DNA from: Ischnura elegans
Taxonomy: Eukaryota > Arthropoda > Insecta > Odonata > Coenagrionidae
Length of the DNA stretch: 64,000 nucleotides
NCBI RefSeq assembly: GCF_921293095.1
Contig: NC_060251.1
Coordinates: forward strand, 91,374,566-91,438,565
Reading direction: 5' to 3'
Positions 49,461-58,805 of this stretch are shown here, piece after piece. Made by a program: the position numbers and the translations under genes. The first letter of the stretch is position 1, and each line of letters starts with the position of its first letter. The notes beneath the pieces are model-generated. The model did no database searches, was not told the DNA's origin, and worked only from the letters and a program-made list of their open reading frames with translations.

Positions 49461-49635
49461 ATTCCAATTGCAATTATAGCATAAATTATTCCCAGTACTC
49501 CAAATGTCTCCTTTTTACCTCTTTCTTGTGCAATAATATGTGAAATTATTCCAAACCCTGGTAAAATTAAAATGTATACTTCAGGGTGTCCAAAAAATCA
49601 AAATAAATGTTGATATAAAATAGGATCTCCTCCCC
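49461..49635 (-). pseudogene. cox1: nuclear copy of mitochondrial cox1 (NUMT)
   Basis: The minus strand encodes 58 continuous residues of cytochrome c oxidase subunit I, including [19 protein letters not shown] and [16 protein letters not shown], the stretch around the heme-copper histidine/tyrosine pair (HPEVY). It is open only in the invertebrate mitochondrial code, where TGA reads as Trp and AGA as Ser; nuclear translation hits stops. No frameshift or non-conservative change is seen, so the transfer or a conversion is fairly recent. The match ends abruptly at both sides (a GGG codon becomes CGG at 49635; after GGA-ATT at 49461). It cannot be expressed as a nuclear gene. Assembly of a chimera is the alternative. 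Confidence 0.95.
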
Positions 49636-50269
49636 GTTGGCGACATTTAACGGTGTTTTTGCCCATTCGTTGCTGGCTCGTTGCCGTCATGTTTATAGCA
49701 ACGTATTCGGCCGTTTCTTTATCGTTGATAGAATGTTGCCGTAATTTACGGGGCAACGTCCTGTTCTGTGCTGGCTGGGTAAAAACTCAACTTCCGAACA
49801 AAAATCGAGATAGGTGTTTCTCGATGGCTACGATCGTTACGATGGACTCAAATTATTAAGGCACTTGTTCAGTTTCAGTTACATAGAAAATTCCATGATG
49901 TTTAAAATCAAGGGAGGAAATATGAAAATATAGAGCAACGTTGGGGGCCTATTACGAACGAGCGGGCGGTACGCTACCGCCGGGCGGAGTTTTCGTTCGG
50001 TATACGGTATCATACCGCCCCTTGCGATTACGAATGGGACGGTCGGCAAGTCACCGCCGGGCGGAGAGTACGTGTCAGGGGGTCGGTAAGGAGCGATGCG
50101 GCGGAAGTGACGTTTGTATGAAAAATTCTGAGCTCCTTCAGCCCGAAAATGGTGTAGCCAATGGCAAGGGCGTGCGGTGTTCCAATTCCGCGGCAACTGT
50201 TCCTAGCAGACGAATATTTCGGCAAGAGTTGTTGGCAGTCGATAAAGACAATTAGTGGTATTTATGGAT

Positions 50270-51440
50270 TAATAAGGATGTGTCCTTCGTTAATTCACCT
50301 TAAAAGTTTGACAAATGAACGAATTTTGCTCCTCAATTCTTACTTATAGGATAAAAAGTCGAATAAAACAATAATTAGCAGTGACTTGCGGAAGATATCA
50401 TCAAAAAATCACGTATGAGCAGTCGCAGGCAGTGATAAATTGCATGGCAGACCATCGAAAAATTACGATAGAAGTGCTTTTAAGGCCAACGGGCAAGGTG
50501 AACCACCAATTCCATGAGAGATTTGACCGAAATGCCCATTCTTAAAAAATATATGAAAATCCACCACGAATACTTAGCTGGAGACCCTTAATCACAGACA
50601 ATACGACACTCAACATTTGTGAAATGACAAAATATCTGTTGCTCTGCATTCCTTTCGTGTTAGTAACGGGGTTTGGAAACCTAATGCAAATTCAGAGAAC
50701 AAGAAAGGCACTTTAAAAAATAACTTTTTGGCTGTTATCTATGAAAAGCAATGGAGAATTAAAAAACACAAGATATTCACTTCTGGTTACAATAAAATTT
50801 TATTTCAAAATAATGTGACAGAGTTTCACCATTTCTTTGGTTTAATCACGGGTACACAACCACAGCAAAACAGTCTGCCCACAATAAACATGTTAGATCG
50901 CGAATCGGTTCCTCGGCAATCACACACACAGGCTACAACTTATTTCAATATTTCAGGTAAAATCCACAATCGATACAAGCTCACACCATTATAAATAATG
51001 GTAAACAGGCAAATACGATCATCAAAAACTGGAAGTCACTACCATTCTTACATTCATCACGTAAACATTACAATCAAGAGCTCGCTATGATGAAAACAAC
51101 TATATAATCACTGATTTTAAGCCTCACATTATCTTACGCAAGTGGCGCAGGTGACTTTTCTCACTACAATTCCTTGGTACGAAATTGATATACTAGTATA
51201 TAAACAAATTTCACACATGACTTTGAACTTGATAGCTTGATCGTGAAATGTTATCTCTGCGGTGAATGACGAAGGTATAAACGCCACTGACAATCTTTAC
51301 ATTACTATCAGACACTTCTCGATAGCGTAAACCACTGTTTAAAAACCAACCACAATGGAACAGTGATAACTACAGCTCTTGGCAGATGTTTGTCAACCTC
51401 GTCAAACTTTGTGCATTACAACCACTGGTACTGTGATTAA
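50270..51440. other. non-coding interior of the 49944-56167 element
   Basis: AT-rich. The 88-codon frame at 50728-50994 has no recognisable transposase or DNA-binding motif. No splice pairs or domains were found, supporting a non-autonomous element. Confidence 0.45.
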
Positions 51441-51451
51441 CGGTAGTTGTC

Positions 51452-51745
51452 ACATTGAAAATAACACTGTTTTGAAACAAAACATGTTCGTAGAAATCTC
51501 CAAGCAGTGAGCAAAAGTTACATTCACCTCACTATTCAAGCAGTTATAACGTTGAAAATAACACTACTTTGGCACAGAAGATGTTCGTAGAAATCTCCAA
51601 GCAGCAAGCAAAAGTAGTATTCACCTTGCAATACAAGAAGTTGTCACGTTGAAAAAATAATATTTTGCCACAAAAGATGTTCGTAGAAATCTCCAAGCGG
51701 CGAGCAACAGCTGTATTCACCATACAATACAAGCACAGGCAGTCC
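51452..51745. repeat. minisatellite C, about 98-bp unit, three copies
   Basis: GATGTTCGTAGAAATCTCCA (TATGTTCG in the first unit) recurs about every 98 bp at about 51485, 51581 and 51678. It is surrounded by conserved GTTGAAAATAACACT and GTATTCACC blocks. Units differ by 10-20 percent. It lies just upstream of the LTR retrotransposon, inside the host element. Confidence 0.9.
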
Positions 51746-52230
51746 TTAACGACGAATTTTCCGGCACCTATGAAGAAATGGAAGATGTTATTGCATATAA
51801 AAACATTGCGGACATTAAAAAACCTCCAAATTGTTCTAATTAAATAAATGAATGAGGGTCAACTTACAATCAACGTATCCATCTCCTACGGCCGTGGCTC
51901 TCTCTCATCTCAGACGGCTACAACGTTGTTGTTATACGGGTATTATACTTTGTTGTGCTGCATTGGAACATGGGCAAAACCCACTTGAAACACGCGCCCC
52001 CGGTGAAGAACGCGTCACCACGTGACCCTCCCCACTCCACCGGAACGCCCTCCTCATCTCCTCACCTTTCCCCACTCCAGCCGGCTGCCTTCCCCTCACA
52101 CCACGTGATTTCCCCACTCCCGCTTTTAATTGCGCACCTGCCCTCACACCCCGACCGCACACCTGCACAGCGAACGCGTCACCTCGTGACCAAGCGGAGC
52201 ACCCTCATTGGACGGAGGGAGGCCAGGGTT

Positions 52231-52240
52231 GGATATAAAA
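52231..52240 (+). promoter_or_regulatory. TATA box of the 5' LTR
   Basis: GGATATAAAA, preceded 25 bp upstream by ATTGG (an inverted CCAAT core). The same pair is present in the 3' LTR at 55219-55228. Confidence 0.7.
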
Positions 52241-52340
52241 GACGCTGCCCGGACCATGGAAGGCAGTCGGGGTTGAGGAGGCCGAAGCTAGGACTAAGAG
52301 CGAGCATATCCTCATAGTTCCTACCACAGGCCCTCAATCG

Positions 52341-52424
52341 GCCGGATGCCCCGTAAACTGCGGGTGGACCGGCGCCGCACTCTGCCGGATGCCCCGTAAA
52401 CTGCGGGTGGACCGGCGCCGCACT
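52341..52424. repeat. 43-bp-period tandem duplication in the LTR
   Basis: A 41-bp block starting GCCGGATGCCCCGTAAACTG occurs at 52341 and again at 52384, separated by CT. The second LTR has the same duplication at 55329 and 55372, so it predates the insertion. It lies just downstream of the predicted transcription start. Confidence 0.95.
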
Positions 52425-52709
52425 CGCACCCTCCGCGAGGAGCGCGCACGCTGTCCCAGAGGGTACTCTCCCCGGACACCGCCGCCCGCCTGAGGTCATC
52501 ACCCGCGGAAGCAGACGGAGGACGAGGCCCATGACCCCGCCGTAGCGCCTGGACCCGCCGGCAACGCCGGAACTCCGCCAGAGCTGTCGCGGATCCACGG
52601 AGATTCCCAGAGAGGCAGTTCCGGACAGAGCCGGACCCAGCCACGCGGAAGCAGCAGCCGCGGACCTCGCTTGTCCTTACAGACCCCCCCCCTGTAACTT
52701 TCTGATACT

Positions 52710-52715
52710 AATAAA
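52710..52715 (+). terminator. polyadenylation signal of the LTR
   Basis: AATAAA in the R/U5-side part of the LTR. The copy at 55698-55703 in the 3' LTR would serve the genomic transcript. Confidence 0.65.
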
Positions 52716-52769
52716 CGCACCTCCGGGTGTTTTAAAATTCCTATCCCGGCCTTTCCTTTACTAAACGCC

Positions 52770-55013
52770 ATGATCACCCGATCCCAGGTCTCCCTCGCAA
52801 CCGAGAGTGTCGCTGGAGCCGCGACAATTGGCGCCCAACTTATGGGGACATCGACCGGCAGCATGGATAGCAGCCGGGACCCACAGGATCCCCCGACTGA
52901 CAACGCCTGGCAAATCAACGCCTCCACCATGGATGTACAACCCATCGATGGAGCGCCCGTTACACCTACCATAGCTCTTCCGAGAGAGCTTCAACAAAAC
53001 TCGGTGGCGCCCAACCCATCTCGCACCCGCACAAGGGATCAATGCGAGGCTTCATCATGCACCAGAGTAGGGGAGCACCTGATTTCCTGTGCCAGCTGCC
53101 AACGATGGTTTCACCACCTCTGCCTTGGCTGGAGGGACGAAGCCAGGGACATTGAAGGGTTGCAGTTTATATGCGGAAGATGCAGTCAACGCCAACCGCA
53201 GAACAGCACTCCTCGGGCTGTGCCGGAGCCAGCCTACCGTCCCCCGTGGCCGGAGTTCTTCGGAGGAGAAGCAGAAGATCCGGAGACGTTCCTGCGAGGC
53301 ATGGAGACAAGGTTCCACGAGGATCAGATACCCACATCATGGTGGGTCTGTAGGGCGGAGCAACAACTCCAAGAGGATGCAAGAAGGTGGTGGACACCGT
53401 ACCGGGAATTTGCTTTCACATGGCACGAATTCAAGCAAAGGCTGAAGGGAAGGTTTGACTCAGCAGCACGGAGGGCCCAGATACAGGCAAAACTATTTGG
53501 AAGCATGCAGACACCGAAGGAGAGCGCTGAGATATTTATCCTTCGGAAGATCCAGCTGTTTCGGAGGCTGTTCCCAGATGGAGATAAGGAAACTTTCTTA
53601 CCCACGCTGACGGAACAACTCCTCCCAAGGATCAAGCAGATGTTCCGAGCCTGCCCACCGCAAAGCACTGAAGAACTCATACAGCTAGCCAGCGCCATTG
53701 AAGCTGACCAGGCCGAAGATGTCACCTACACACAACCTTCGAGACCACCAAAATGCAAGTACTGTCCAGGATACCACCTGCACCGAGACTGTCCCAGCAA
53801 ACCAGGCGGAAATGCAGAAAATCTCTTCCGGCCCACCCACCCGTCTATAGGGGCCACACAACCTGATGGAGCAGCTATAAACACCCCCAGAATCCAGGTG
53901 GAACTTGGCGGCGAAGTACTCCTCGCCCTCATCGATTCAGGAGCCGGAGTGAACCTAATAGCTGAACGATGCCTACCAGTGGCCTGCCAGAAACTAGTAC
54001 AAGGAGAAATCACTACACTACGAACGGTAAAGGGAGATACGTTCGTAACAACGGGGAACCTGCAGTCCACAGTCACCGTACAAAAGTTGCATCTACCAGT
54101 AACGTTGCACATCGCACGAGACATGGAGGAGGATCTCATCCTGGGACACCCCTGGCTTCGAAGCGCTAACGCCGTCATAGACTACTCACATCGGACAATC
54201 TCCTTCGGCACTACGGGCCGAGTCACTGCAGCCTGGACGCAACAATCAAAAGACGCTCTGACTCCGGATATGGACAGGATGGTCCCACCATCTATCCGTG
54301 TCGTGACACAGCACGCGGATTTATACGAAAGAGTCCAGCAAGCGCAACAAGATGATCCAGAGATCGCAGACATCAGGGAGAAACTACTGAATGCCCAGCA
54401 GACACCCTCAAGGACAAAAACACAGAAACGATTCCTTAAGAAATACAAGGACGACATCGATCATCTATGGTCCCGGCCGGGCCAAAAAGGACCTTGGAGG
54501 CTATGGGTCCCGCTAGCTTTGAGAAAGGAAGTTCTCCAACGCTACCACGATACGCCATTTGAAGGACACTCTGGAATCAAGGCGACCTACACGGCCCTAA
54601 CTCAAAAGTATCATTGGCGAGCAGCACTCTCCGACGTCCGCAAACACGTACAGAGCTGCTTGAATCGGGCCTGCAAGAAAGGAGGACAGCGAGCGAAGAC
54701 AAGCTCACTCCACGTCCACAACCCACTGAAGTCATTGGAGGACGTCGCTGAAGACCTAGCAGCATTCCCACGATCCCCACAGAGCCCACCACATCCACCC
54801 AGGAAGAAACCTTCCCCCGGCAGCGATGCCAAGTGCACAGTGCCAACAAAGGATATTCTATGGACCGACACCATACGGCCACAATGCCCCCACAGTGTTT
54901 CTTCTCGCGGGTTTTGCGCCATCAGGGGAGGGGTGGATTGTTGTGCTGCATTGGAACATGGGCAAAACCCACTTGAAACACGCGCCCCCGGTGAAGAACG
55001 CGTCACCACGTGA
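52770..55013 (+). CDS. Gag-protease-partial integrase polyprotein with PHD-like finger
   Basis: 747 codons, no break. Met1 lies in the 5' LTR; Met25 (52842), just after the primer-binding site, is the more natural start. Order: a PHD-like C4HC3 finger with C92, C97, C107, C110, H115, C118, C135, C138; a retrotransposon Gag domain about 157-315 (FFGGEAEDPETFL, W-rich, FDSAARRAQ); a zinc knuckle C329, C332, H336, C341 (CX2CX3HX4C); an aspartic protease with the catalytic triplet D389-S390-G391 and flap-side LILGHPWL (457-464); an integrase zinc-binding domain with H593, H600, C630 and C635 (CX4C rather than the usual CX2C). Reverse transcriptase and RNase H, normally between protease and integrase, are missing, as is the integrase DDE core. 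The C-terminal 100 residues are Pro/Lys-rich, and the frame ends inside the 3' LTR. Expected role: particle assembly and maturation in the cytoplasm. Confidence 0.93.
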   Translation: MITRSQVSLATESVAGAATIGAQLMGTSTGSMDSSRDPQDPPTDNAWQINASTMDVQPIDGAPVTPTIALPRELQQNSVAPNPSRTRTRDQCEASSCTRVGEHLISCASCQRWFHHLCLGWRDEARDIEGLQFICGRCSQRQPQNSTPRAVPEPAYRPPWPEFFGGEAEDPETFLRGMETRFHEDQIPTSWWVCRAEQQLQEDARRWWTPYREFAFTWHEFKQRLKGRFDSAARRAQIQAKLFGSMQTPKESAEIFILRKIQLFRRLFPDGDKETFLPTLTEQLLPRIKQMFRACPPQSTEELIQLASAIEADQAEDVTYTQPSRPPKCKYCPGYHLHRDCPSKPGGNAENLFRPTHPSIGATQPDGAAINTPRIQVELGGEVLLALIDSGAGVNLIAERCLPVACQKLVQGEITTLRTVKGDTFVTTGNLQSTVTVQKLHLPVTLHIARDMEEDLILGHPWLRSANAVIDYSHRTISFGTTGRVTAAWTQQSKDALTPDMDRMVPPSIRVVTQHADLYERVQQAQQDDPEIADIREKLLNAQQTPSRTKTQKRFLKKYKDDIDHLWSRPGQKGPWRLWVPLALRKEVLQRYHDTPFEGHSGIKATYTALTQKYHWRAALSDVRKHVQSCLNRACKKGGQRAKTSSLHVHNPLKSLEDVAEDLAAFPRSPQSPPHPPRKKPSPGSDAKCTVPTKDILWTDTIRPQCPHSVSSRGFCAIRGGVDCCAALEHGQNPLETRAPGEERVTT
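52829..52839 (+). promoter_or_regulatory. primer-binding site
   Basis: TGGCGCCCAAC starts two bases after the LTR end and has the usual TGG start, complementary to a tRNA CCA end. I could not assign the tRNA species from the sequence. Confidence 0.8.
54924..54937 (+). promoter_or_regulatory. polypurine tract
   Basis: AGGGGAGGGGTGGA immediately before the 3' LTR, the expected primer for plus-strand DNA synthesis. It also encodes part of the open frame. Confidence 0.8.
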
Positions 55014-55814
55014 CCCTCCCCACTCCACCGGAACGCCCTCCTCATCTCCTCACCTTTCCCCACTCCAGCCGGCTGCCTTCCCCTCACACCACGTGATTTC
55101 CCCACTCCCGCTTTTAATTGCGCACCTGCCCTCACACCCCGACCGCACACCTGCACAGCGAACGCGTCACCTCGTGACCAAGCGGAGCACCCTCATTGGA
55201 CGGAGGGAGGCCAGGGTTGGATATAAAAGACGCTGCCCGGACCATGGAAGGCAGTCGGGGTTGAGGAGGCCGAAGCTAGGACTAAGAGCGAGCATATCCT
55301 CATAGTTCCTACCACAGGCCCTCAATCGGCCGGATGCCCCGTAAACTGCGGGTGGACCGGCGCCGCACTCTGCCGGATGCCCCGTAAACTGCGGGTGGAC
55401 CGGCGCCGCACTCGCACCCTCCGCGAGGAGCGCGCACGCTGTCCCAGAGGGTACTCTCCCCGGACACCGCCGCCCGCCTGAGGTCATCACCCGCGGAAGC
55501 AGACGGAGGACGAGGCCCATGACCCCGCCGTAGCGCCTGGACCCGCCGGCAACGCCGGAACTCCGCCAGAGCTGTCGCGGATCCACGGAGATTCCCAGAG
55601 AGGCAGTTCCGGACAGAGCCGGACCCAGCCACGCGGAAGCAGCAGCCGCGGACCTCGCTTGTCCTTACAGACCCCCCCCCTGTAACTTTCTGATACTAAT
55701 AAACGCACCTCCGGGTGTTTTAAAATTCCTATCCCGGCCTTTCCTTTACTAAACGCCATGATCACCCGATCCCAGGTCTCCCTCGCAACCGAGAGTGTCG
55801 CTGGAGCCGCGACA
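54939..55814 (+). repeat. 3' LTR
   Basis: 876 bp, offset by 2988 bp from the 5' LTR. By eye no difference was found, and frames inside both translate identically. TATA at 55219-55228, AATAAA at 55698-55703. Followed by ACTT (55815-55818). Confidence 0.95.
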
Positions 55815-56325
55815 ACTTTTTTTGTTCAACTGCTCCAGTCGGCTCCAGTTTGGTATTTTATACGCTTACTCAGACATTAATATTATAAATAACACAAAAT
55901 ATGATAGCTTCCGAGTTTCTATCGTCGGATATTTTGTTTTTAAAACGCCAGCTCGACCCGAAAAATGTAAACAGACGTCCGCCATTAGGGGGTCGGTATC
56001 TCACCACCGGGGTAGCTGGCCGTGGTATCATACCGACCCCTAAGCCGTGGTATGATACCGACCGGTGGCCACTCGTAATCGCTCGGGGGCGGTAACCGCG
56101 CTTCGGGGCGGTATGATACCGCAGGCGGTATCTCACCGCATGCGGTAAGCCGTTCGTAATAGGCCTCTTGATCCCCATGCATTCGAGTGCCAGCCAAGAA
56201 GACAGCGTTTTCTTCTACTGTCGGCGTCAAAATGATGTGCCGCTGTACTTTGCAAATTTATGTCCTGGCTTCACTACATGCTATAATAATGAACTATACG
56301 TCATTTTAAAGGAAATTTTATCCTA

Positions 56326-56520
56326 AATAGGGAAGTGCACTAATTTTTTTTTATTGCTGAATTTGAAAGTTTAGCCTAAAAAAGAAACATTAGTATAGTC
56401 ACTTTTATTTTCTGCATCTGGGGTATGCACTTTAAAACGTTTTGAAAGTCGGAAAATTTCATGTTGCGCTGAAACACAGTGCCTCCATCTTGATTGAGAT
56501 GTGACGTCACAAGGCAGTAG
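56326..56520 (-). repeat. TGACGTCA repeat family, copy A
   Basis: On the minus strand the 20-mer CTACTGCCTTGTGACGTCAC (56520-56501) and the 17-mer TAGTGCACTTCCCTATT (56342-56326) bracket a diverged middle that includes an ATGG-containing stretch. Both markers recur exactly in copy B at 58806-59009, with similar spacing (195 versus 204 bp). An 83-codon minus frame (56376-56627) covers it. Function unknown. Confidence 0.75.
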
Positions 56521-57273
56521 TCACCAGTGGAGTATCGCTGAATTCCGTCGCCTTCTTTAGCGCGGCGAGAGTTTCCGGGAATCGGTGGAGTTTGCTTCCT
56601 AAAAATGTCGTCTAGTACCGAAAACATGAATTCGAAATAGAATTATAAATGATTTTTTGTTCCAAATTTCATCTCGACGTCGAAACAAAAGCCTGGAGAA
56701 GATATTCATTCCCGTACCTTAAGCACAAGCTATACGGAATAAATGGTTCAAGGCTGCTCCTGACTCTTACCTATCGATGATATTCTGTTTTGAAGATCAT
56801 TTGAAGGTTTTGTAAGATCAAATTGATATTTATATTATAATAATTTACTTAATAGGTACCTCAGTCACATCAGAAAGTGTGTTGAGTCAAAATATAGCAT
56901 CTTCCGCGTAGACCTACGTAATTTATAAACTGAAAGTAGTTTGGTTAAAGAATTATGGCGCGACTGTTTTTTTACACGACCGGGCAAAATGCGTACTTTG
57001 CCCATGATATGTGCATATATGATAACAAACGATTTTTGTTAAAGTTAATCTTTATTTGTTGAAATTAGTACATTTATAGGTGATACAGATATAAAGGTAC
57101 ACGGCAGGTCGCGCGGCGTCATTTGTACTCCACTGGTGACGGGTTCATCTTGCTGATCCAAAAAATTAGCTACAATACCTCGAACTTTGAAAACTCGCAA
57201 TATAGGCAGTCAAAGTACATTGTAAGAATACACGAGACCATTATAGCCCAGAGTGTACGTACAATGTCGAAAC

Positions 57274-57469
57274 CATAGGCGGATCCAGGGGGGGCACGGG
57301 GGCACGTGCCCCCCCCAGACCCTTAAAAATATGCTAGATTTTTAATACGGTCCCATTATCATTTCGTTCGTTTTGTATGACTAAGTATCCTTGTGCCCCC
57401 CCCTGAACAAAATCCTGGATACGGCCTTGCTTGTGCCCCTCCCAGAAAGAAATCCTGGATCCGCCCCTG
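57274..57469. mobile_element. hAT-type MITE of the CAGGGGCGGATCC family, second copy
   Basis: 196 bp. Starts CATAGGCGGATCCAGG; the right end, read inverted, is CAGGGGCGGATCCAGG. A perfect 8-bp duplication GTCGAAAC lies at 57266-57273 and 57470-57477. The interior is the same as the copy at 44117-44319 apart from substitutions and C-run length. Confidence 0.95.
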
Positions 57470-58019
57470 GTCGAAACCCTTGGTTTTCAATGATTGAAGT
57501 ATTTTATACCCCAGCGCGCCCGGTCCAGGGTTATCAACTTTTATTTCATCCTATTTGTTAGTTGAAATTATATTTCAGAATGGTTCTTTTAGCACTGCTA
57601 CTGAGGTAAACTGGTAGGTACTGAGGTATGTACTGAGTAAGTAAACTCCCTTTGGAGTAATGTGAATTACAAGTGTTCGAGATATATGGCATTTTATATT
57701 CGCTTTGTGTTCTTATTAATTATGCCTGTACGCATATTGTTGCTTGCCGCGAGCCTTTAATGGTATGTGCTCTTGCAAGAGTGGTTTTCATTTTTAATGT
57801 GGAAGTTGGTCAGCATAAGCAAAGAAAAAATTAACATTTTAGCGCACACCAACCCTTGTAGTCATCGTATCTCTGCGTTTGTAATGACACTGCTAAAATA
57901 CCTAAACGCCATAATGATGATAAAAAAATTGTCTCATGTCAATGATTGCTGCAATTATAATTAATGATGAACTCGATGCCGTATGATCACAATGAAGACA
58001 ACAAAAAATAATGCCATGA

Positions 58020-58105
58020 CGCAGTCCTGAACCACGGTCCTTCGAGTGAGATATATCCTTCGAATTGCGCACGCTAACCACTACCCCAACCGACCCATTA
58101 GGAAA
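58020..58105 (-). mobile_element. tRNA-like SINE head
   Basis: Minus strand: GTCGGTTGGGGTAGTGGTTAGCGTG (a good A box, TGGTTAGCGTG) then a degenerate B box GTGGTTCAGGAC. The arrangement is tRNA-like but the B box is damaged. Confidence 0.5.
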
Positions 58106-58805
58106 CATGTGACATTTTGTATTTATATATATAACTTGTAAAAGTAACGCATGAAAATTAATTAATTACAGCCTAACTAACGCCCTAATTGAAAAAGATG
58201 CAGCAAGGTACGCGGTCTCCCCTTGTTAGCCTTAACGTCTCGCATTTCTATGGAGCGTTGAACCTGTCCTCCTCATTCAAAAATTCAGTAACCATAGCTA
58301 CATCAAAGTTTGGTATACCATTTATAAATCGTTGGAATTTTCCTTCTCCCAACCAAGATTATCTTTTCTTGAACCCATCCTGGACAGCGAACCATTGCAA
58401 CAACCAGCCAGCTCGGAAATAAGGCTAACATCCCATGATTCTAGTTGCGAAGGGCGAACGTTCCGGCCGGCGTGAATACATACGCAACGAATAAGTCTTG
58501 CAGCAAACGTCTGAAATAGGTTTATTAGTTTGACTCGGTTCTTACAAAAAACGTTTTGGCATGATAAACGGCATTGTGTCAAAATATACCCAGCGAAAAA
58601 TATACTACTCTTTCCAAACTTGAAGTTGACACGTAAATGAATATTAATATATTACGTAATGATGAAGTCGTTTACTCAAAAGAGAAGCATCCACATATAT
58701 ATTCTGAAGATATTTTATGACAGCAAAAAACGGATACCCTCAAATTCTGTAATTTTTCTATGCAATAATAGTGGTATAACTAAACGGTGTAGAAGCTGCC
58801 TTCTG

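Larger units (their letters stand above)
51951..52826 (+). repeat. 5' LTR
   Basis: 876 bp, TGTTGTGCTG...GCGACA. It contains ATTGG (52206-52210), a TATA box (52231-52240), a 43-bp-period tandem duplication (52341-52424) and AATAAA (52710-52715). It is much more GC-rich than the host sequence. The ATG of the long frame (52770) lies 57 bp before its end. Confidence 0.95.
51951..55814 (+). mobile_element. non-autonomous Ty3/gypsy-type LTR retrotransposon
   Basis: 3864 bp with two 876-bp LTRs (51951-52826 and 54939-55814) that begin TGTTGTG and end GCGACA. By eye they are the same sequence throughout. A 4-bp duplication ACTT lies at 51947-51950 and 55815-55818. The primer-binding site follows the 5' LTR and a purine tract precedes the 3' LTR. 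The internal region is only 2112 bp, about 3 kb short of a complete gypsy element. One unbroken frame encodes Gag, protease and part of integrase; reverse transcriptase and RNase H are absent. LTR identity implies recent insertion, so reverse transcriptase and the integrase core must have come from another element. The domain order with integrase after protease fits Ty3/gypsy after deletion. Confidence 0.95.
49944..56167. mobile_element. DNA-transposon-like element hosting an LTR retrotransposon
   Basis: Outer ends G[G/A]GGCCTATTACGAACG are inverted at 49944-49960 and 56151-56167 (16 of 17). Flanking TTG at 49941-49943 and 56168-56170 looks like a 3-bp duplication. Inside, CGGTATCATACCGCCCC (50005-50021) is inverted at 56105-56121, and further GATTACGA...GGTCGG blocks are collinear over about 200 bp. 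The ends are full of GGTATNATACC mini-palindromes. Without the LTR element and one ACTT it is about 2.36 kb. No transposase frame is visible. A 3-bp duplication and GGGCC-type ends suggest PIF/Harbinger, as inference. Two independent inverted copies of a short repeat remain possible. Confidence 0.6.

Noticed and set aside
52179-52644. 139- and 107-codon minus frames repeated at 55167-55632
   Set aside because: They are antisense shadows of the GC-rich LTR; they appear twice only because the LTR is repeated.
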